Position numbers and translations under genes: made by a program. Of a stretch of DNA of 64,000 bases, positions 56,935 through 64,000 are shown piece by piece (position 1 is the first letter of the stretch; the number at the start of each line of letters is the position of its first letter). The notes beneath the pieces are model-generated. The model was given only the letters and a program-made list of their open reading frames with translations, did no database searches and was not told where the DNA came from. Origin of the DNA: Fistularia commersonii (taxonomy: Eukaryota; Chordata; Actinopteri; Syngnathiformes; Fistulariidae); the NCBI GenBank assembly GCA_037954325.1, contig JBBMNZ010000007.1, forward strand, positions 4,546,501 through 4,610,500. The letters run 5' to 3'.

Positions 56935-57255
56935 TAACATGATAGAGGAGGATGGAGGGGGGGAAAAGAAGAGGGAGGAGAGAGGAAGGACAGAGCGAAC
57001 AAGAGGGCGAGGGAGAAGGTGACGGGGGAAGAAAAGAAGGAGAGAATAAGAGGTGGAGGGGGGGTGATTGACGGGGAGAGAGAAAACATGATGAAGTGGC
57101 AAAGAAAATGAAACGATAGAGGAAAAAAAGAGGGGGAGACGGGGGCCGGAGAGAAAGTGATGATGGCGGGAGGGAAAATCAAAGAGAGAGGGAAGACGGG
57201 AAAGGAGGAAATAACGTGTTGAGAGAGAGTGATGGAAGGAGAGAAGTTGAAGGAT
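56935..57255 (+). repeat. Purine-rich (GA-rich) low-complexity stretch
   Basis: About 320 bases with very few pyrimidines on the plus strand (for example GGAGGGGGGGAAAAGAAGAG). It directly follows the GCTAACAAGG array, so the strand bias extends over about 850 bases. The minus-strand frames here are translated pyrimidine tracts. Confidence 0.85.
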
Positions 57256-58599
57256 GAGGCTTTAAGTCCAAGCCGGCGGCTGTTCATCTCCATCAGCGGA
57301 GCGTCAGTGCCTTCTAGTGGCAGCAATGCATCATTGTATCCCATACTTGAAGTGTGAATTCAGGAAGAAGTTGGTTGAGGTTCTATGACTTCGAGTTTCT
57401 TTGACCCCCTCCTCCCTTCATCGCCTCCTACGAATCCTTTCCGAAATATCACCGTCACAAGATTCTTCTTCCCCTTTGGCCTTTGCCCTTCAGGGGTCAC
57501 CGCGGACGACCAACGGCCTCCGTCCGACCCGCCGCCAATCATCAGCCTCCGTCCCACCCTCTCCTCCGCATGCTATTCTCACGCCGTTGTACTTCCTGAC
57601 ATGTGAATGAGTGAGCGAATGGTTTTGTCTCTCCAAATGTGGCCTTGCGATCGACTGGCGACCGGTCCGGGGTGAACCCCGTCTCTCCCGCCCTGGAATA
57701 CCCTGCGAGAGAGGAGGATATAGTGAGTGAACAAATGAATTTTCATGCTCTCTTCAAGGTGATGTATTGTTTATTTTCAGATGCTGACTCTGTTTTTGAG
57801 AAGAGTGACTCTTCCCGGTGTCTGAGGCGACAGAGGTTACCCCGCATGGTGAGTAGGTTGTGTCTAATTATCGTACAAAGTGATTTAATATGTAAACAAC
57901 ATATAAGTTGCAGAAAGACGCTATAGTGTCCCGTAGACGTTCAACCAGTCACTCTCTTATCCACATGTCTAGACATTCCACTCACTTTGACCTGAAGCAC
58001 CACTTTTTGGGCTTTAAGTGAATTTCTGGCTCATATGCTGATGTTTTTAAAAACTTCTATGATACCTTGATCTATTTTATAATTTAACACCACTTATTTT
58101 CTTTTAATTTAAATTGCAATGATTTCTTGATCATTATTTTTCCTGTTCATGAGATTAATTCATCTGTTAATTGGTTTCTTTTGAGTACTTTTGAGTGAAG
58201 AAATATACTATTACATACTATTGTATGGATTAGTCTCAAGGAGTGAATAAACTGTCCACGCCTGTGTGTGTTTGTGTTTCAGTGACGATGACTGATGCAA
58301 TTGAAAACATGAACTATCTCTTCTGTGGAACATCACATTACATGTGGTATATACACCATAACCTTTGTCAAAATAATTGATTTAGTTTCAATTTAACGTC
58401 AGGATTAGATTAATTTCAGGGCAGAATTGCAGGTGAGGATGATTTTAACTGGACACTTTGCAGGAAAAAAAAAACCTTTACATGCAGGGTTGTGTGTTTT
58501 TCCTGAAACCGTTCTGTAAGCAAAGGATTTGCAAAGGATTTTACTGCCATTTATTTAAACAGATAACTCATCCTTTCCTGCACTGCAGATGTTAGATTG
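57256..58599. other. Spacer with an L2-type fragment, no gene seen
   Basis: 57600-57745 reads GAATGAGTGAGCGAATGG, GTGGCCTTGCGATCGACTGG, CGACCGGTCCGGGGTGAACC and a GAGTGAACAAATGAAT tail: an L2-type 3' end, plus orientation, one of the better preserved. 57980-58600 is AT-rich with no features recognised. Confidence 0.55.
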
Positions 58600-59540
58600 T
58601 ATGTCAATCAACAACAGGGGGCGTGGCCGTTAGCTGAACCCCACACCCCATTGTATAGAACGTGAAAGAAGTCCCGCCCCTAAATACGTATCCTCTCTCT
58701 CATTGGCTAAAATTGACACAGCAACAAAGCCGCGTGGCCTATAGAAACGGGCGACTTGTTTGCGCGCCCCGCCCACCTACGCGAGTCGACAACCCTCGGA
58801 GCCCCCTTTGGCTGCTAGCTAGCACAAACAAGCCAGGCAGCGAGCAGGGTATTGACGTGTGTCTGTTTGTGCGGTCATCTTTCTTCTATCCTGATATCCG
58901 TCATAACGAGAAAACAAAAGAAAACAAACCGGAAAAAATTAACTCCGCCCTTCTTTAATACGTTTTGTATTTCTTCTTTGGCAGTCACACAACACCACAA
59001 AGCTGAAGTTGCTTTGGTAAAGGTAAGGGCAGATTCATGTTTGCCTGATAAAACACCGCTACCGGTTGATCCAAAATGGCTTCTGCTAGCTAGCGTGCTA
59101 AAATAACATCGGCTCGCCGCGACCGACGACGGAGTGCGCTAGCTGAGCAGCGCCGGCAGATTAGCCTAGCATGCTGATGGCTCAGCTGATTTACATTCAA
59201 GTACAAAATGGCGTCGTCGCCAACTACTATTCTCGTTTCGAATTTAAAGTCGTTTTTGAACGTCGGACGACTCCATCGAACTCTAACTCGAGTCGGCGTT
59301 TCTCCGCCTTCACCGGAATGCCTCTGACATTCCGAGCCGCATTCGCCGGCTCTCCCGTCCCATCGGAGCGGAAGGGGAGAGCGGCTAGCCGCGCCGCCCC
59401 TGCCCCATTTCCCCGCATCATGGTGAAACGTTTTAAGTATGTCGAGCAAATTAATGGGGTCCGGAGCACAAGCGTTGGCCGTCACGACCCGGACGCTTCT
59501 CAAACGTTTGCACCCCGGCTAGAAGACAGTTACACAACCT
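58600..59540 (+). promoter_or_regulatory. eif4g2: CpG-rich promoter region of eif4g2
   Basis: CpG and G+C density rise here between AT-rich flanks. An inverted CCAAT box (ATTGG, 58702-58706) and GC boxes (CCCCGCCC, CCGCCC) lie near 58670-58780, with no clear TATA box, as expected of a broadly expressed gene. It sits about 1.1-1.4 kb upstream of the eif4g2 start exon and just upstream of a candidate leader exon. The transcription start cannot be fixed by eye. Confidence 0.55.
58850..59022 (+). other. eif4g2: Candidate eif4g2 5'UTR exon
   Basis: The sequence ends at a good splice donor, GGTAAAG|GTAAGG (59022/59023). Upstream to about 58850 it contains no ATG, fitting a leader that delivers ribosomes to a non-AUG start. 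A TTTCTTCTTTGGCAG acceptor at 58984 may instead make the last 38 bases a separate small exon. The 5' limit is a guess. Confidence 0.4.
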
Positions 59541-59969
59541 ATATTTAGAAATTAACAAAAGATTAATTAAATGCATTGTACCAGGATATCAGACTAAGTC
59601 CAACTCAAGGCAGCAGGCTCCTCACATAGCCTAGCTTACCTATGGATTTTACCCATTCTATGTGGCTAATTAATTAGCGCATAGGATTGGCCTGCTAGCC
59701 TCTGATGACATAAATAATATATATATTTGAACGGGGTGTTCTCTCCTTGCCAACTCAAATTAAACTAAAGCTGTAGATTATAGTGCATTTGTCGATGCTA
59801 AGATTACCCCAGTAAGGTGTTTGCTCGTTCAATTCAGATTTGTCCTCATTGGCAAGGGCCGCATCAAAGAGCGTAATGCAAACTGACGTTTACGTGTTTT
59901 AATGTTTTACGCATTCCCCTTGCACTTTCATTGGCAATTGATTTGTCTTTTTTTTACCCCTTCTCCCAG
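59023..59969 (+). other. Presumed leader intron of eif4g2
   Basis: Runs from the donor at 59023 to the acceptor TACCCCTTCTCCCAG at 59969. The first half is still CpG-rich and contains a 125-codon open frame (59171-59548) with no known domain; I treat that frame as chance. Confidence 0.4.
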
Positions 59970-60038
59970 CACCCTTCCCCCCCATCCCTTCCTATTATTC
60001 TTATTCTTTTGAGTATTCTTCATTGTCAAGCCGCCAAA

Positions 60039-60079
60039 GTGGAGAGTGTGATTGCAGAAGGGGGTGCTTCTCGTTTCAG
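60039..60079 (+). CDS. eif4g2: eif4g2 (DAP5/NAT1/p97) first coding exon, GTG start, partial
   Basis: eIF4G2 is an eIF4G-like scaffold that binds eIF4A and eIF3 but not eIF4E, and drives cap-independent translation. The gene is known to start at GUG in vertebrates. Here GTG at 60039 lies in GCCGCCAAAGTGG, a strong Kozak context (A at -3, G at +4). The reading is V-E-S-V-I-A-E-G-G-A-S-R-F, then AG before the donor CAG|GTAAGA at 60080. The human protein begins MESAIAEGGASRFS, so 12 of 13 residues agree if the initiator is read as Met, and the split AG fits the next Ser. The exon probably begins at 59970 after a strong acceptor (TTTTTTTACCCCTTCTCCCAG), giving a 69-base ATG-free leader segment. 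Exon 2 and the MIF4G, MA3 and W2 domains lie beyond the window. Teleosts have two paralogues (a/b); I cannot say which. Confidence 0.88.
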
Positions 60080-63000
60080 GTAAGAACAAAACCAAACCAC
60101 TGGAAAAAGGAAATGCCATCATAGAAACATTATTATCTTCCTATCCACTTGCATGCTTGGGCAGGAACTTCCGGCCCGTGAGACAGAGATGGATCTGGGT
60201 AAAGCTCAAAATGGCTGTCAGATAGTTCTTGTAGAGCCTTTGGGGAAGAAGAAAACCAGTGGGGAGGAGGGGGTCATTGTGTGGTTGGGAATGTCTGCAC
60301 ACACCCAGCCTACAGTATACTGATTGGTAGTCAACAGGATGGCTCCCTTCCTGGATTGAGTTTTCAAATTAGTGTGGGGGGGTGGCTTTGTTCAAATGTG
60401 GTGAAAATGTTACCCTTCTTTATGAAAACTGCCCTCACAGACTTGTGCCGGTCACAATTCATGAACCGCTGAGGCGTTTTTTTTTTTCCCCCACATTTGA
60501 TCCCAAAAGAAGTGACAGAGGTTTCCAGCTTGATGTGTCACCGTTTTATCACAACAATCTCAACAGGAGGAAGCATCATAAAAAGCTTTCCCCCACAATT
60601 GGCCCCACAGTTTCAGCTCCGGAGCCCTTTCAAATCTCATTTTGTCAGTCGAGTCACTGCACTTACTTTTCTCGAGTGGCGCCATTATTCACCGAGCGGC
60701 GCAGGGTGACAGCTCGACCGGCTGCGGACATTCAAGGCAACGGACGCGTCTCCATAACGTCATAACGAAGCCAACTGTGGAAATGGAGGCTCTGCCGATG
60801 GGGGCTAGAACGTGCAGCTCAGCAGCGATGCGTGACTTGTTTCTGTCTGCTTCTCCAGCGCTCTGCACCAAACAGGATATTTGCCCCAGTACGTTCAAAC
60901 CAGGCGGCTGTACAGTGATGTGTGCACTGCAGGCTGCTGCGTGGAGTAACGGACTTTTGGGGCTGGCAGCGCCAACTCTACTAGAATAGAGACACCTCTC
61001 AGAGCACCCGAGTTCTATTACTGAACTGTGACAAACCGCCATACACTCAGTTTCTTTATTTGGCTTTGTTTGAATCCAATGTTCTCGTATTACATAACAT
61101 GAATGCGGCCGGTTAAAAAGTTGGGATTGGATGCTGTGGGAAAAAGACATATTCAAGGGAAACAAAGACACAATTTGTATTGTTGCTCATAACCCGAGAT
61201 GAGTGTAACAGTGTGTTGATCAGAACAAGGGTTAATAAGGATAAGGCTAACTGTAAGGCTAGCTCAACGAGTCAAGCATCAAGTCAGGATTCATTGAATT
61301 CGGGGAAATAGAAACCCCAGGCAGGGTCTTGCTATAGGCCCGTTTGCATGTATCTTTTTGTGCAGCAGAGGAACCAGGGACCTTGGACCTCAGGTCCGAG
61401 AAAAGGGTCTTTTTAGGATTTCACGGGACCTCGTATGATGTAGGTGCTTGGTGGAACTCACAAGCTATGGCCAACACCAGATACATCATTTTTCAAAACA
61501 GTCCTGGTTGCTGGTCAGCTGTTTTCTTGCCACAAATGGACAGACCCAGAAATCAATCGACGAAAAGCTAGCTATTCTGGCATGCTGTGACACTGAAGGA
61601 CTTCCAGAGCTCGCAGTGGAACAGCATCATTTTACCCAAAAGAAATACGGCGTTGGCTAGCTAGCAGCAGGGTTTTCACACGGCAAGGCAGTGCAGGTAG
61701 AAAGTGAAAACACTTCGAACCATCTGATAGTCCATGGTTATTTTTCATGAACGCTGTGGCAGCTTTGCTCTCCACGTCGTTTTTTTTCAGTTTGTTTTTG
61801 AGTGCGGCACTTCAAGGTGCATGTCTGACCTGCCTGCGTCCCTACTGTGGTCCCCTTACTGCGCGTGGGAATGCAAAAGTAAGAATTTCCCCTTGAGGAG
61901 GCTAGTGCCTGGAAGGAAATTTGAGCTGGACGGCTCTTTAAACTATGCTGATGAAACACGCAGCCCCAGAACAATGTTACCAAAGACTAGACGAAATCCA
62001 ATTGAGTAATGAAGTCGTAGCAGTGGAAAAAACAAAGAAAAATTAATTGGGCAAGGCTGTTTATTCGGAGACATGAGGAAATCCCATGCTTTCCTCAAGC
62101 TCATGCAAAAATGTTGTCCTAGTTTGAATCCCATTAATGAAATCTGTCAGAAGGCTTTTGATTCAGTTTTTTTTTTTTTTGTTGTTGTTTTTTTCATGGT
62201 ACAACGGTTGATGGTGGTGACATCCTGCTGACAGGAGGAGGCCTTTCAGGTTTTAGGTGGCAGTGGGTTGGGGGGGGGCTACAGCACATTCTGCAGAAAC
62301 ATCCTTGAGCATTTTAGGCTGCCTGTCACATCATCAGCAGTATCTCATTGTGGAGCCACACGCAGCGCTTTGTTTGGCGCGGCCCCATTTGCCCTCGCAC
62401 GTCGAACTGAGTGTGACCGCCGGTAGACGGACGCCGCACCAGCCGTGAAAGCCGGTTCAGATGGTCCCTTGCTGAATTAACTTTCCAAATTCGGCCACGA
62501 GCCGCTGGATCGGATTGTTTTTTGAAGGGCAGATGAAATGAGGTCACGTTCACCTGGAGCCAAAAGACCCGTTAGCTAGAATTACGGCAAAAACAATGGC
62601 AGTTCCTGAAGGACTTCCCCCGGCCTGGCTGTGGTTTAAATGTCCCTGATTGTTCACTGCTTGGATTTCTTATATTCAATACAAAAGAATGCATTTTGGC
62701 AGCAAGCTGAAGATTGTGCGTGTGTGCGTTTGTGTGTGTGTGTGTGTGTGTTCACATTCACAAAAATATCTTCACGATGCAAGATGTTTTTCATCTTCCA
62801 AGGCAAAGAGATACCGGAGGCCCCGATAACATTCTCAGAAAATGTCACGGTTTCACAACATTGCCGCGTTTTGCCAGCGCTTTCAGCTCTTAATGTCCCT
62901 CCAAGGAAGGAACATGAAAAGGAGTGTTTTTCCCAAGCAAACGCTGGAATTGAAGTTCAGACTTGAAGCGAAGTAGATGTCCAACATTTGAGTGGCAACC

Positions 63001-63639
63001 TTGAAGCTGTGCCGCGGCGGCAGCTGTAGCTATTACGGCCGGGACGAGAACGACAGCCGCCGTCGGGGTTCTCCGTCTCCGAGGGCAGTGGCACTGACAT
63101 TGTGTAAAATCACCCCTTTGAGTTACGTGCAAAAAAGAAACAAGAGGGTCTGAAAATACAATCTTGTTGGCTTGGTTTTCCCAGTTCATAACCTAAATGA
63201 AGGCCATTCAGATTTCCTCTCTCAGATGGTGTAACATGGGGGGGGGCGTCACAGAAAGCCTATTCTGCTCACGTCACATTTGACCTTCTCAGCATTAGGG
63301 CTGCAACGAGAAGAAAAACAATGACTTATTTATATTTATTGCCGCAATAAAATACACTCTTCTTTTAAATCACAGCAATAAAATTCTCCCCCCAAAACAA
63401 AAGGGTATTTTGTTCAGAACACCTAGAGTGCCTAACAAAGTTTTTTAAACAAACAATAAATAATTGAGGGTCGTAATTGACTAAAATAACAATTTCTCGA
63501 GCATGTCTGAAAGGTTCCCGACTATTGCTGTTTGTGCGCTTCCCCTTCTGCCACCCGCAGAACAGGAAGCATCCCCTTCTGCCACCCCTGCCGTCAGTCC
63601 AGCAAAGATTTGGGGAAAGTGAGATATCCCGCTCTAAGC
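60080..63639 (+). other. eif4g2: eif4g2 intron 5' part, with possible conserved non-coding blocks
   Basis: Begins GTAAGAAC. No second coding exon (which should encode a Ser/Gly-rich stretch) was found before the right edge, so this intron exceeds 3.9 kb. Blocks at 60640-60980, 62080-62160 and 62380-62560 look unlike repeats and could be intronic regulatory elements. TG run at 62716-62751; T tract at 60478-60488. I looked for C/D snoRNA boxes, since a human EIF4G2 intron hosts SNORD97, and found none convincing. Confidence 0.55.
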
Positions 63640-64000
63640 TACCGTATTTTCTGTTCTATAAGGCGCACCTTCAATGAATGGCCTATTTTTTATATATAGC
63701 GCGCATAGAATAGAAGCTACAGTAGTGTCAGGGGTTGCGTTTATGCATCCACTCGATGGAGCTGCACTAAAGGGAATGTCAACAAAACAGTTAGATAAGG
63801 AAGTCAAACTTTATTAATAGAAGACAAACCAACGTTCTGACAACTCCATTCACTCCCAAAACAAGTTAGTGCATTCACAATACGGTACCGTACAGACAGG
63901 TAGCTCTTAACCGGTATTTGCGCCGTCTGTTGAAAACAATGTATTTCCAACTCCATTTGTCAAGGTTCAAAGCTTTTCATAAAACCAAAGCACCAAGGAG
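63640..64000 (+). mobile_element. pogo-type DNA transposon left end, copy 3, cut by window edge
   Basis: Starts TACCGTATTTTCTGTTCTAT then AAGGCGCACC, the same terminus as copies 1 and 2, at a TA in the eif4g2 intron. The interior (AAGTCAAACTTTATTAATAG, CTCCATTCACTCCCAAAACA) is unlike the other two copies, so it is a different subfamily or a non-autonomous form. The right end is outside the window. Confidence 0.75.

Noticed and set aside
59171..59548. 125-codon frame in the CpG island
   Set aside because: Lies between the eif4g2 leader donor and the start-exon acceptor, and the product has no known domain.
60160..60330. ATGGATCTGG|GTAAAG after a CAG acceptor, a 43-codon frame (MDLGKAQNGCQ...)
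   Set aside because: The acceptor and donor are plausible, but the peptide does not match eif4g2 exon 2 or any protein I know, and a tiny exon is more likely chance.
60850..60960. CTTCTCCAG|CGCTCTGCAC as a possible eif4g2 exon 2 acceptor
   Set aside because: Joined to the start exon, it gives S-A-L-H-Q-T-G rather than the Ser/Gly-rich sequence expected, and soon meets a stop.
61940..62020. C/D-box snoRNA near GCTGATGAAAC in the eif4g2 intron
   Set aside because: No D box (CTGA) at suitable spacing and no terminal stem were found.
1..64000. tRNA and rRNA genes
   Set aside because: I looked for box B-like GGTTCGAATCC and cloverleaf arms on both strands and for rRNA-like blocks. Only isolated partial matches were seen, none able to fold properly.

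Overview
The window looks like nuclear DNA from a ray-finned fish, probably a percomorph/acanthomorph teleost. The evidence is an RTE-type LINE ending in (GAA)n, several pogo/Tigger and piggyBac-like DNA transposons, many fragments that look like the 3' end of a fish L2-type LINE (GTGATTGACAGG / CCCCGCC / GAATG tails), and very dense CA/TG microsatellites. I cannot name the species. Almost all of the window is non-coding, and most open reading frames are chance frames through CpG-rich spacer, microsatellites or minisatellites. Family assignments rest on recalled family features; no database search was made.

Layout. 1-2952: RTE-like LINE with an uninterrupted endonuclease/reverse-transcriptase frame. 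3-12 kb: CpG-rich spacer with microsatellites, a 133-bp tandem duplication and a possible minus-strand coding exon at 9901-10030. 12.7-15.6 kb: two internally deleted pogo-superfamily transposons. 18.3-22.8 kb: two related arrays of a roughly 20-bp minisatellite with a 254-bp higher-order period and a small inversion between them, plus a separate 20-bp minisatellite at 20.8-21.1 kb. 25-29 kb: two more decayed minisatellites. 34.4-34.8 kb: a repeat abutting a TTAA-flanked palindromic MITE. 37.9 kb: a long palindromic MITE. 41.5-42.6 kb: a second pogo derivative carrying a nested TTAA-flanked MITE. 45-57 kb: further minisatellites, a 269-bp tandem duplication, a Tc1/mariner fossil and a long purine-rich stretch.

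58.6-64 kb is the only part with a gene I can identify: the 5' end of eif4g2 (DAP5/NAT1/p97, a translation-initiation factor). A CpG-rich promoter-like region is followed by a candidate 5'UTR exon with a good splice donor, and then by the first coding exon at 59970-60079. That exon starts translation at a GTG in a strong Kozak context, as is known for this gene in vertebrates, and reads V-E-S-V-I-A-E-G-G-A-S-R-F before a canonical donor. The rest of the gene lies beyond the right edge. The intron seen here contains a third pogo-like terminus at the window end.

The most interesting items are the non-AUG eif4g2 start exon with its ATG-free leader, the LINE copy with an apparent endonuclease Asn-to-Asp change and an apparent loss of its stop codon, the nested MITE whose empty target site survives 550 bp away in the same host element, the microinversion between minisatellite arrays, and the repeated occurrence of decayed minisatellites with periods near 20 bp.
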